A stretch of DNA of 64,000 bases from Streptomyces humi (GTDB taxonomy: Bacteria > Actinomycetota > Actinomycetes > Streptomycetales > Streptomycetaceae). Shown piece after piece: positions 10,719 through 18,686 of the stretch; within the stretch, counting starts at the first letter, position 1, and each line of letters begins with the position of its first letter. The notes under the pieces were generated by a model. That model saw nothing but the letters and a program-made list of their open reading frames with translations. It searched no databases and was not told the origin of the DNA. Both the position numbers and the translations under genes were made by a program. The DNA is taken from positions 62,001 through 126,000 of the forward strand of contig NZ_LBMU02000021.1 of the NCBI RefSeq assembly GCF_001005085.2, read 5' to 3'.

Positions 10719-11243
10719 GTGAACCGAGCTCTCCCCGCGGTACGGCTGCGTGTGCCCACGCACGAGGACGCGTTCGCCTGGCATCGGGCCTTCGACGACC
10801 CGGAGGTCATGGAGTTCTACGGCGGCCGGTCCGCGGAGCTGTCCGTCTACGAGGAGCTCACCGCCCGCCAGCGCCGGCACGACGCGGAGCTCGGCTTCTG
10901 CCTGTGGACGATGACCGACGAGGCCGGGGAGGTCATCGGCTTCACCGGTGCGCAGCCGTGGGCGCCGGACTGGGGGCCGAGGGGGGAGATCGAGATCGGC
11001 TGGCGGCTCGGGCGGGCGTACTGGGGGAAGGGATACGTGACGGCGGCGGCGCTGCTGACGCTGGAGCGGCTGCGGGCGGCCGGCGTGCCGAAGGTGGTGG
11101 CGATGGTGCGGCCGGGCAACGAGCGGTCCGTCGCGGTCACCCGGCGCCTCGGGATGGAGCCGGCCGGGACGTACCCGCATCCGCGGCTGGCGGAGGAGGC
11201 ACTCTGTTTCCGGCTGGACCTCCGGAATGACGATTCAGAATGA
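10719..11243 (+). CDS. GNAT-family N-acetyltransferase (RimJ/RimL type)
   Basis: This 174-residue acetyl-CoA-dependent transferase belongs to the GNAT superfamily. The acetyl-CoA pyrophosphate loop is visible as RAYWGKGY, after strand EIEIGWRL. It is followed by the NERSVAVTRRLGM helix typical of the RimJ/RimL group that acetylates protein N-termini or small molecules. The substrate cannot be told from sequence. The GTG start has a GAAGGG ribosome site. It is divergent from the reductase gene, with under 100 bases between them, so the promoters are shared or overlapping. Confidence 0.88.
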   Translation: MNRALPAVRLRVPTHEDAFAWHRAFDDPEVMEFYGGRSAELSVYEELTARQRRHDAELGFCLWTMTDEAGEVIGFTGAQPWAPDWGPRGEIEIGWRLGRAYWGKGYVTAAALLTLERLRAAGVPKVVAMVRPGNERSVAVTRRLGMEPAGTYPHPRLAEEALCFRLDLRNDDSE

Positions 11244-11352
11244 TGACTCAGGATGGTGACTCAGAGTAACGATCTGTTACAGAAAGACACTTGGCGCTTC
11301 CGGCAGGCGCGAGCGGGGGGTTACCCTTCCAGTACCGCTGGGGGTGACATCT

Positions 11353-11688
11353 GTGTATATAACGCCCAAAACACCCGAAGTGCGTGTGCCGCGACTGGTC
11401 GGACTGATGGCCGTGGACGCGCGCGAGACCGCCCAGGCGCGGGGCCTGTTCCTCAACGCGCCGGACCGGCCGGACTTCTCGCTCACGGTCGTCGACTACG
11501 TCGTACGCCAGTTCCCGCAGCCCGGCGCCGAGGTGCCACGGGACTCGATGGTCTACGTGTGGTTCGACTTCGGTGAGGGCGAGGGCGGCGGGGGCGTGCG
11601 CGAGCCGCGCATCCCGCGGCCACCGCACGGCGGACTGCAACGGGAGCTGGACCGGCCCGGGGACGCCTTCGAGGTGAGCAGCCCATGA
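11353..11688 (+). CDS. Small PASTA-domain protein
   Basis: This 111-residue protein consists mostly of one PASTA domain (VPRLVGLMAVDARETAQA... then VVRQFPQPGAEVPRDS), about residues 11-75. A Gly-rich and Pro/Arg-rich tail follows. PASTA domains bind peptidoglycan stems or muropeptides when outside the cell, but no signal peptide or membrane helix is visible here, so the protein may stay in the cytoplasm. GTG 11353 is chosen because a GGGGG ribosome site lies 8 bases upstream; GTG 11344 is possible. Function is unknown. Confidence 0.75.
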   Translation: MYITPKTPEVRVPRLVGLMAVDARETAQARGLFLNAPDRPDFSLTVVDYVVRQFPQPGAEVPRDSMVYVWFDFGEGEGGGGVREPRIPRPPHGGLQRELDRPGDAFEVSSP

Positions 11689-11705
11689 GTCCCCGAAGCG
11701 TCCGA

Positions 11706-11795
11706 GGCCTCCGGGACCCAAGGGGCCTCCGGGGCCCAGGGGGTCTCCGGGACCCAAGGGGCCTCCGGGACCCAGGCGGTCTCCAGGGCCCCCGG
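11706..11795. repeat. Five 18-bp tandem repeats between convergent genes
   Basis: Units of the form GGCCTCCGGGACCCAAGG start at 11706, 11724, 11742, 11760 and 11778, with one to five changes each. Each unit is self-complementary (GGCCTCC/GGGACCC-type arms), so the array could fold and end both converging transcripts (PASTA gene and menG). Confidence 0.85.
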
Positions 11796-11802
11796 ACGGG
11801 AC

Positions 11803-12507
11803 TCAGGCCTCCTTGAAGCCCCGGTGCAGGGCGACGATCCCGCCGGTGAGGTTGCGCCAGGCCACCTTCGACCAGCCCGCGCCGCGCAGCCGTGCGGCCA
11901 GCGCGGGCTGGTCGGGCCAGGCGCGGATGGACTCGGCGAGGTACACGTAGGCGTCCGGATTGGAGGAGACCGCGCGGGCCACCGGCGGCAGCGCGCGCAT
12001 CAGGTACTCGGTGTAGACGGTCCGGAAGGGGGTCCAGGTGGGGTGCGAGAACTCGCAGATCACCACCCGGCCGCCGGGCCGGGCCACCCGGTACATCTCC
12101 CGCAGGGCCGCGTCGGTGTCCTGGACGTTGCGCAGCCCGAAGGAGATCGTCACGGCGTCGAAGGTGTCGTCCTTGAACGGCAGCCGCGTCGCGTCCCCGG
12201 CGGTGAAGGGCATCCAGCCGGTGCGCTTCTTGCCGACCTGGAGCATCCCCAGCGAGAAGTCGCAGGGCACGACATAGGCGCCGGCCCGGGCGAACGGCTG
12301 GGAGGAGGTCCCCGTGCCGGCCGCCAGGTCCAGGACCTTCTGCGCGGGGCGCGCGTCGACGGCCTTGGCGACCTCCTTCCGCCAGTGCCGGTCCTGGCCG
12401 AGCGACAGCACGTCGTTGGTCAGGTCGTACCGTTCCGCCACGTCGTCGAACATCGAGGCGACTTCGTGCGGCTGCTTGTTCAGGGAGGCGCGGGTCACGC
12501 CCGTCAT
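11803..12507 (-). CDS. menG: Demethylmenaquinone methyltransferase
   Basis: This SAM-dependent C-methyltransferase (UbiE/MenG family) catalyses the last step of menaquinone synthesis. The 234 residues carry the UbiE-type N-terminus ([17 protein letters not shown]), the SAM site VLDLAAGTG (58-66), the [10 protein letters not shown] segment and the C-terminal [12 protein letters not shown], all typical. It works with MqnA and MqnC, encoded elsewhere in this window, which build the naphthoquinone ring by the futalosine route. The start overlaps nothing; GTG four codons in is a possible alternative. It may be co-transcribed with the acyltransferase operon upstream (15-base gap). Confidence 0.96.
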   Translation of the reverse strand: MTGVTRASLNKQPHEVASMFDDVAERYDLTNDVLSLGQDRHWRKEVAKAVDARPAQKVLDLAAGTGTSSQPFARAGAYVVPCDFSLGMLQVGKKRTGWMPFTAGDATRLPFKDDTFDAVTISFGLRNVQDTDAALREMYRVARPGGRVVICEFSHPTWTPFRTVYTEYLMRALPPVARAVSSNPDAYVYLAESIRAWPDQPALAARLRGAGWSKVAWRNLTGGIVALHRGFKEA

Positions 12508-12522
12508 TCTTGCAGCACGCTC

Positions 12523-13914
12523 CTAGGGCAGCAGCTTCGGCTTCTTCTTCCCGGCCACGTCCTCCACCCAGCCGCACAGCAGGACGAAGACCGCGATCAG
12601 GATCCAGCCGACGCCGAACATGAACCACTGGCTGTCCAGCGGGAGCCACTTCTCGAAGGCGGGCACGTCCCACATCCGGTCGATCAGCGGGACCGCGAGG
12701 ATCAGCGCGATCTCGTGCCAGAGATAGATCGTCACCGCCCGGGCATTGAAGACCGTGACCGTCCGGTCGAGCTTCTTGAAGCGGGTCAGCCAGGCGAAGT
12801 CGATCTTGAAGTAGGCCTTCGCCCACATCAGCAGCAGGACGAAACCGGCCGACCAGAAGGCCTGGGCGAGGGGGTTCTCGTCGAGGTCGTAGGTGCCGAA
12901 GTCGGCCTGGTGCGAGAAGGCGTACCAGCCGCCGTAGCCGAGCGCGGCGAGCGAGCCCACGACCACCAGGGCCGGCTTCATCCGCTGGAGCACGCCGTCG
13001 CGGTGCGCGAAGCCGAGGATCCAGCAGAAGAGGTACGTCGACAGGTCCCACAGGGCGCTGCCGAAGCGGTTGTCGGGGCCGGACCAGGCGAAGTTCAGGA
13101 CCAGGATCGGGGCGAGTGAGCCCAGCAGCACCGGGACCGGGGCCTTGCGGAAGATCCACAGCAGGGCCGGGGAGAGGAGGACGAACCAGAGGTACGTGCG
13201 CAGGTACCAGAGGATCTCCCAGGCCTGCTCGCCCCACGCGTTGCCCGGCGGGTCGCCGAGCGGCACGATCCAGTAGACGATCTGCCAGCCGGGCAGCCAG
13301 TCGTGGATCAGCATCGCGAGGACGACGAAGAAGCCCCAGAACCAGAAGGGGGGCAGCAGGCGGCGCAGGCGGCTCTTGACCACCTTCACCGCGGGGCGCT
13401 CCAGGGACTTCGCCATGAGAGTGCCGGCGAGGCCGAACATGATGCCCATCGACGGGAACACCATGCCGCACCAGGCCCACCCGAACGTGTGATAGGTGAC
13501 GACGCGGATCAGGGCGACGGCGCGGAGGGTGTCGAAGTAGCGGTCCCGTGCGAGGAGCTTGGGCCGCTGATTCGGGTCGGTGTCCTTGGCGTCTGTCGCC
13601 TCGGTGCCCGGCGCCGCCGGCTGCACCCGCCCGTTCCGCCGTGCCGAACGCCTGCCCACAGCGGTCGCGGTCGCTTCCGACCGCGGCTGCGGCTCCGGCT
13701 GCGGCTCCGGTTCTGGTTCCACCAGGGGCAGGGGGGCCGTCTGGTCCGGTGCCGGGGTGTAGGTGTGATCGGGGTACGGCTGCTGGGCGTACTGCTGCTG
13801 GCCGGTGTAAGGGTTGTGGGCATGGCCGTTGTAGCCCTGCTGGTACGGGCTCGGCTGGTACGGGTTCTGCGGGTGCGGGTTCTGCTGGTACGGGTTCTGC
13901 TGGTCCCAGGTCAT
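12523..13914 (-). CDS. Integral-membrane acyltransferase (acyltransferase 3 family)
   Basis: This 463-residue protein has a cytoplasmic N-terminal segment of about 125 residues rich in Gln, Asn, Pro and Tyr (repeats of the NPYQ type), then about ten hydrophobic helices. The family start motif RYFDTLRAVALIRVVTYH contains the conserved His thought to act in acyl transfer. Such proteins O- or N-acylate exported carbohydrates. The ATG shares its A with the stop of the upstream glycosyltransferase gene (TGATG), so the two are coupled. The substrate is probably the polymer made by that enzyme. Confidence 0.88.
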   Translation of the reverse strand: MTWDQQNPYQQNPHPQNPYQPSPYQQGYNGHAHNPYTGQQQYAQQPYPDHTYTPAPDQTAPLPLVEPEPEPQPEPQPRSEATATAVGRRSARRNGRVQPAAPGTEATDAKDTDPNQRPKLLARDRYFDTLRAVALIRVVTYHTFGWAWCGMVFPSMGIMFGLAGTLMAKSLERPAVKVVKSRLRRLLPPFWFWGFFVVLAMLIHDWLPGWQIVYWIVPLGDPPGNAWGEQAWEILWYLRTYLWFVLLSPALLWIFRKAPVPVLLGSLAPILVLNFAWSGPDNRFGSALWDLSTYLFCWILGFAHRDGVLQRMKPALVVVGSLAALGYGGWYAFSHQADFGTYDLDENPLAQAFWSAGFVLLLMWAKAYFKIDFAWLTRFKKLDRTVTVFNARAVTIYLWHEIALILAVPLIDRMWDVPAFEKWLPLDSQWFMFGVGWILIAVFVLLCGWVEDVAGKKKPKLLP

Positions 13915-16364
13915 CAGCCGCTCACCCCGGCCGGGGTGCCGACCTCGCCCGTCCGCTTCAGCTTCTGCCAGCGCAGGCGGCCGCCGGTGAGGGCCGTGAT
14001 GCAGGAGTGGATGAGGACCAGGTACATCATCTGACGGTACGCGAGCTGCTGGAGCGGCATCATCAGGAGGTAGCGGTACTGCTCCTTGTCCAGGCGGAAC
14101 GCGTAGGCCGCGCAGGCCAGCTGGATACCGAGGACGGCGAGCCAGGCCAGCAGGGCCGCCTCGAAGTCGACGAAGATCATGGAGTAGACCGTGAAGACGT
14201 CGATGAGAGGGGCGAAGACCGGTGTGACGATCTGGAAGAGCACGACAAGGGGCATGCCCACTCGGCCGAAGCGGCCCGAAGGACCCTTGTCCGTCAGGGA
14301 CTTGCGGTGCTTCCACAGGGCCTGCATGGTGCCGTACGACCAGCGGTAGCGCTGGGACCACAGCTGCTTGAGCGAACCGGGTGCCTCCGTCCAGGCCTTG
14401 GCGTGCTCCTGGTAGACGACCCGCCAGCCCGCGCGGTGCATGGCGATGGTGATGTCGGTGTCCTCGGCGAGGGTGTCCTCGCTCATGCCGCCGACCTGGA
14501 GGACCGCGTCCCGGCGGAACGCGCCGATCGCGCCGGGGATCGTCGGCATGCAGCGCAGCAGGTCGTACATCCGGCGGTCCAGGTTGAAGCCCATCACGTA
14601 CTCGATGTGCTGCCAGGCGCCGATGATCGTGTTGCGGTTGCCGACCTTGGCGTTGCCGGCGACCGCGCCGACCTCGGGGTCGGCGAACGGCTGCACCAGC
14701 TGGTGCACCGCGTCCGGCTCGAACACGGTGTCACCGTCCATCATGATGACGATGTCGTAACTCGCGTTGCGCACGCCGTTGTTGAGGGCGGCCGGCTTGC
14801 CCGCGTTCTCCTGGCGGAGGACCCGGACGTTGGTCATGCCGAGCTTGTCGGCGGCGGCCCGGGCGATCTCGGAGGTGCCGTCCGTGGAACCGTCGTCGAC
14901 GACGAGGATCTCGATGGGGTGGGTGCTCTGCGCCAGTGACTCCAGGGTGTTGGCGATGCACTCCTTCTCGTTGTACGCCGGGACGATCACGCTGACCGGG
15001 CCGGTGACCGTCGGACCCCAGCTGAAGCGGCGTTTGTTGCGCTGTCTGTAGTGGCGGCGGGCGATGAGCAGCATCATGCCGAAGCGGCCCATCACGGCGA
15101 TGCCGACGACCAGCAGCAGGTAGGACAGGACCGGCAGGGCCCATTCGGCGATCGCGACCGCCACGATGAGCGCCTTGCCCTCGTAGAGGGTCATCCCGGT
15201 GGCCGTACGGTGGGCGGCCTGGAGGCGCCGGACGGTGCTGCCCGTGCCGCTCCCGCCGCTCCCGGCGGTCCCGCCGCTCCCGCCGTTCGGGGCGCTCTCG
15301 CCGTTCGGCACGGTGCCGCCCGGCTGGCTGCCCGAGCCACTGCCCGTACCCGTCCCCGTACCGGAGGCGGACCCCGTACCGGAGGCGGACCCCGTGCCGG
15401 TGAGCGCGCCGGCCTCGGCGACTCCCGTGCCGGTCCCGCCGTTCGTGCTGCCGGTGGAAGCGGCGGCCTCACGGCTTGCGGCACCCTGCTTCTCGACCAC
15501 ACCGCTGATGGTGGTGAAGGTGTAGCCCTTCGCCTTCATCTTCTTGATGTACGTCGGCAGCGCCTTGATCGTCTGCGAACGCTCGCCGCCCGCGTCGTGG
15601 AAGAGCACCGAGGCGCCCTTGTTCTTCTTCGGCGTGGCCCACTTGATGATCTTCGAGACGCCGGGCCGCTTCCAGTCGTCGCTGTCGGTGTCGACGAAGA
15701 CGCTGGTGTAGCCCTCCTTGCCGAGCTTCTGGTAGACCGGCCAGCTGTAGTTGTCGATGGCGTCCGTCTCGGAGGAGTACGGGGCGCGGAAGAGCGTCGT
15801 CGTGATGCCGGCCGCGCCCGCGAGCGCGAGCTGGGTCTGCTGCATCTCACGGTTGACCCGGGCGTCGCTCTGGTAGGAGAGGTCGACGTGCGTGAAGGTG
15901 TGGATGCCGACCTCGTTGCCCTGCTCCACCATCGACTTCACGATGCCCGGGTAGCGCGACACCATCGAACCGACCAGGAAGAACGTGCCCGGTACGTCGT
16001 ACTGCTCGAGGATCTTGAGGACCTGCGGGGTCCAGGTCGGGTTCGGGCCGTCGTCGAAGGTGAGCGCGATGGTCTTGGCGGGGACGGAGACGGTGGTGGC
16101 CTGGCCGCCCCGGAAGGTGAGGATCGGGCCGCCGTCGAGGATCTTGTCGGGGACCTTGCCGGAGCTGGCGCCGGTACGGACCCGCTGGTCTCCGCCGACC
16201 TCTGCGCGCAGGTAGCCGTCGAGCAGCATCACGCAGGTCAGTGCCAGCAGGAGCAGCAGAGCCAGGATGACACGTGGTTTCTGCAACGCCGCGGCCCGGC
16301 CCGCCGCCCGTTCGATACGGGAAGGGGCGCGCCTGCGGCCGCGTGAGGACGTCGGTGTAGTCAT
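13914..16364 (-). CDS. Fused polysaccharide deacetylase and family-2 glycosyltransferase
   Basis: This 816-residue membrane enzyme has two catalytic parts. After an N-terminal membrane helix (about 30-50) comes an extracellular NodB-type deacetylase with TFDDG (102-106) and HTFTH (155-159). A Gly/Ser/Thr linker (about 302-377) leads to a second membrane pair (about 397-435) and then a cytoplasmic processive GT2 synthase with DDGST (490), MDGDT (542), AEDTD (633) and QRYRW (671-675), plus C-terminal helices. The architecture resembles a fusion of PgaB- and PgaC-like activities, as in Streptomyces MatB, which makes poly-N-acetylglucosamine. Co-operonic genes are a small membrane protein and an acyltransferase. 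The polymer is inferred. Confidence 0.92.
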   Translation of the reverse strand: MTTPTSSRGRRRAPSRIERAAGRAAALQKPRVILALLLLLALTCVMLLDGYLRAEVGGDQRVRTGASSGKVPDKILDGGPILTFRGGQATTVSVPAKTIALTFDDGPNPTWTPQVLKILEQYDVPGTFFLVGSMVSRYPGIVKSMVEQGNEVGIHTFTHVDLSYQSDARVNREMQQTQLALAGAAGITTTLFRAPYSSETDAIDNYSWPVYQKLGKEGYTSVFVDTDSDDWKRPGVSKIIKWATPKKNKGASVLFHDAGGERSQTIKALPTYIKKMKAKGYTFTTISGVVEKQGAASREAAASTGSTNGGTGTGVAEAGALTGTGSASGTGSASGTGTGTGSGSGSQPGGTVPNGESAPNGGSGGTAGSGGSGTGSTVRRLQAAHRTATGMTLYEGKALIVAVAIAEWALPVLSYLLLVVGIAVMGRFGMMLLIARRHYRQRNKRRFSWGPTVTGPVSVIVPAYNEKECIANTLESLAQSTHPIEILVVDDGSTDGTSEIARAAADKLGMTNVRVLRQENAGKPAALNNGVRNASYDIVIMMDGDTVFEPDAVHQLVQPFADPEVGAVAGNAKVGNRNTIIGAWQHIEYVMGFNLDRRMYDLLRCMPTIPGAIGAFRRDAVLQVGGMSEDTLAEDTDITIAMHRAGWRVVYQEHAKAWTEAPGSLKQLWSQRYRWSYGTMQALWKHRKSLTDKGPSGRFGRVGMPLVVLFQIVTPVFAPLIDVFTVYSMIFVDFEAALLAWLAVLGIQLACAAYAFRLDKEQYRYLLMMPLQQLAYRQMMYLVLIHSCITALTGGRLRWQKLKRTGEVGTPAGVSG

Positions 16365-16385
16365 GGGGAGAGGCCTGCGTTCCGG

Positions 16386-16769
16386 TCAGTTGGCGGTGGC
16401 GGAGGCGGACACGGACACGGACGGGGTGGCGGCGGTCGAGGGCTGCGCCGACGGCCTACCGGAGGGCGCGCCGATCTGACGGCCGATACCGCCCTGCGGA
16501 CGTTCGCCGCCGGGGGCGTTGCCGCCGCGCGCGAAGTCGGGGATCAGCGAGGACGGGGTGAGCGAGGTGCCCCAGCCCATGAAGGCGGCGCCGAGCACGC
16601 CCGTGTAGGCGAGGCAGACGACGCCGAGGAGAAGACCGACGCGGCGCAGCACCTTGGACCGGCGTCCGGAGGAGTCGACGAACACGGGCCCCTCGGCAGA
16701 CCCGTTGCCTTGTTTGCGGCGGCGACCGCGCCCGGCGGCGCGGCTTTCGATGGCAGGCTCGGATTGCAT
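16386..16769 (-). CDS. Small single-pass membrane protein, first gene of the polysaccharide operon
   Basis: This 127-residue protein has a basic N-terminus (GRGRRRKQ), one membrane helix (about 43-66), and an extracytoplasmic Pro/Gly/Ser/Ala-rich tail. I recognise no domain. It lies 21 bases upstream of the deacetylase/glycosyltransferase gene in the same direction. It is probably an accessory of the synthase complex, comparable in position to the small partner genes beside other polysaccharide synthases. Confidence 0.75.
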   Translation of the reverse strand: MQSEPAIESRAAGRGRRRKQGNGSAEGPVFVDSSGRRSKVLRRVGLLLGVVCLAYTGVLGAAFMGWGTSLTPSSLIPDFARGGNAPGGERPQGGIGRQIGAPSGRPSAQPSTAATPSVSVSASATAN

Positions 16770-17074
16770 TCCACAGATATTAGGGAGCCTTTATGTGACC
16801 GCCTTCGGGGTTCTTGTGAGGCGCCCATGAGAAACGCCTTAACCTGTCTTTTCGCTGAGAGATTCTATGAACACCTGCGGTGGCCACCGGGGAGGGGAAA
16901 CCACCTATCCACCCCTTTTGCTCCGACCTATTGGTCCGATCCGCGCGCTTCCTTCCATGAGTTTTCTATGTATTGATCGAGTCGTTGAACACCGCGTGCG
17001 TGTGAGACGTTTTCCTTTGGAATCAGGCTTTGTTTCGATCCTGAGACACAAATCACGAGAGCGGGTGCATCGTA
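16770..17074. promoter_or_regulatory. Divergent intergenic region, polysaccharide operon / GH18 lipoprotein
   Basis: These 305 bases have no supported gene and lower G+C than the neighbours (several TTTT and TTCT tracts). They must hold promoters for both directions. I see no clear -35/-10 pair or strong palindrome. Confidence 0.5.
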
Positions 17075-18121
17075 ATGCGGGGTTTCCTGAGGCCGACTGC
17101 CGGGCTTACCCTCCTGTTTGCCATGGCAGTCACGGGATGCTCCTCGGGCTCCGACGGCACGTCGGACGCGGCGCCCTCGCCCCCGAAGAAGACCCCGTCG
17201 GCGTCGAGCACATCGGGCGCGTCCGGCTCCTCCGGGACGTCCGGCACGTCGTACGCCCCCTACGTCAGCGCGACGGAGGCCTCCGGCACCGACGACTCGG
17301 GCACGCCGTCGACGTACAACCTGGCCTTCGTGATCGCCGGCGGCAGCACCTGTACGCCGAAGTGGAACGGGACGGCGGCGATAGGGAGTTCGACGGTGAA
17401 GACGCGGATCTCGGCGTTGACGGAGGGCGGCGCGACCGTCCGGGTGTCCTTCGGCGGGGCCTCCGGGAAGGAACTGGCGACGACCTGCTCCAGCGCGTCC
17501 GAACTCGCCGCGGCGTACGGCGCCGCGCTGGACGCCGCGGGCTCCACCCAGGCCGACTTCGACATCGAGGGCAGCACGCTGACCGACTCCGACTCGGTCG
17601 CCCTGCGCTCCGAGGCGATCGCGCTGCTCCAGAAGGAACGGCCGGACCTGGAGGTCTCCTTCACCCTGCCGGTGATGCCCTCGGGGCTCGACTCCGACAG
17701 CCTCGCGCTGCTGGAGTCCGCGAACAAGTACGACGTGCAGGTCTCGACGGTCAACATCATGACCATGAACTACGGCGAGTCCTACGACGGGGACATGGGC
17801 GACTACGCGGTCACCTCGGCGAAGGCCACGCAGAAGCAGCTGAGGAAGGTCTTCGGGCTGTCGGACGCGGACGCGTGGGGCGGGATGGCGCTGACCTCGA
17901 TGATCGGGGTGAACGACGTGGACGGGGAGACCCTCACACTGGCCGACGCGAAGGACGTGCGGGCGTTCGCTGAGGAGAAGGACATCGCGTGGGTGTCGAT
18001 GTGGTCGACGTTCCGGGACGTGCAGTGCGAGAGCGGGAATTCAGGATCCGATGACGCCGCGACCAATTGCAGTGGCGTCGACCAGAGTTCGGGAGCGTTC
18101 GGGAAGGCGTTCGCGGGCTGA
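17075..18121 (+). CDS. GH18 chitinase-like lipoprotein
   Basis: This exported 348-residue lipoprotein has a hydrophobic signal ending in VTGC (lipobox cysteine near residue 22). A Ser/Thr/Pro/Lys spacer runs to about residue 60, then a glycosyl-hydrolase-18-like barrel. The catalytic-loop motif reads DFDIEG, matching the core of DxxDxDxE, and the preceding VRVSFGGA strand and later NIMTMNYG strand are also family-like. It should act on beta-1,4-GlcNAc polymers or a related substrate, but activity is inferred. The gene diverges from the GlcNAc-type polysaccharide operon, which suggests it may trim or turn over that polymer. Confidence 0.88.
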   Translation: MRGFLRPTAGLTLLFAMAVTGCSSGSDGTSDAAPSPPKKTPSASSTSGASGSSGTSGTSYAPYVSATEASGTDDSGTPSTYNLAFVIAGGSTCTPKWNGTAAIGSSTVKTRISALTEGGATVRVSFGGASGKELATTCSSASELAAAYGAALDAAGSTQADFDIEGSTLTDSDSVALRSEAIALLQKERPDLEVSFTLPVMPSGLDSDSLALLESANKYDVQVSTVNIMTMNYGESYDGDMGDYAVTSAKATQKQLRKVFGLSDADAWGGMALTSMIGVNDVDGETLTLADAKDVRAFAEEKDIAWVSMWSTFRDVQCESGNSGSDDAATNCSGVDQSSGAFGKAFAG

Positions 18122-18185
18122 GTGGGGGCTGCGGGTGAGTGGGGGCTGCGGGTGGCGTCGTCTGCGGGTGGCGTCGTCTGCGAGT
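18120..18185. repeat. Two pairs of short direct repeats
   Basis: A 17-base unit GAGTGGGGGCTGCGGGT occurs twice (18120, 18137). A 16-base unit GGCGTCGTCTGCGGGT then follows twice (18154, 18170, the second with one change). They start on the stop codon of the GH18 gene. They look like slippage products in a convergent gap. Confidence 0.8.
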
Positions 18186-18229
18186 GGGGGCTGGTCGTGC
18201 GGTTTCTCGCGCCCCTGAAGGGACGCTCG

Positions 18230-18679
18230 CTACTTGCGCCTGTGGACCAGGCGGCCCGCGCACACCGTCGCGATGCACGCCCCTGTCTCGTCGAACACCG
18301 CCAGGTCGGCCCGGCCCGTTTCCACGAGGGCCGGTTTCCGGGGCGTGCCCCGCAGCACCGCCACGTCGTTGCGGTCCGCCGCCGCTCGTAGCTCGGGCGA
18401 GTCGGCGTACCGCTCCAGGACCGTCGTCGCCCCCAGCTTCAGTACGGCGTGCACGCGTTCGCGCGGGCTGGGGGCGTCCGGGAGGGGGCCGTCGTGGACG
18501 CGGGCCGGGCCGAGCACGCCGGGCCAGGTCCGCAGCCGGGCGGCCGGGAAGCGGTCCCGCAGTTCCGCCAGGGTCCCGACGGCGGCGATCCGGCCGCCCT
18601 CGACGACGACGGCGCCGGCCTCGACGCCGACGTCGTCCCAGTCGTGGCGGACCTCGTCGGCCGCGTGGATCGTCAGCAC
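18230..18679 (-). CDS. Small amidohydrolase-like (imidazolonepropionase-like) protein lacking the HxH site
   Basis: This 149-residue protein has the N-terminal beta-sandwich of amidohydrolases (GAVVVEGGRIAAVGTLAELRDRFP). Where a metal-binding His-x-His normally follows the PG motif, it reads WPGVLGPARVHDG, and the rest of the TIM barrel is absent. A C-terminal strand returning to the sandwich (LAVFDETGACIATVCAGRLVH) is present. It looks like a stable, reduced form, not a random fragment. It sits 7 bases after mqnC, so a role linked to futalosine metabolism is possible, but catalysis by the usual mechanism is not expected. Confidence 0.75.
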   Translation of the reverse strand: MLTIHAADEVRHDWDDVGVEAGAVVVEGGRIAAVGTLAELRDRFPAARLRTWPGVLGPARVHDGPLPDAPSPRERVHAVLKLGATTVLERYADSPELRAAADRNDVAVLRGTPRKPALVETGRADLAVFDETGACIATVCAGRLVHRRK

Positions 18680-18686
18680 CTCGACG

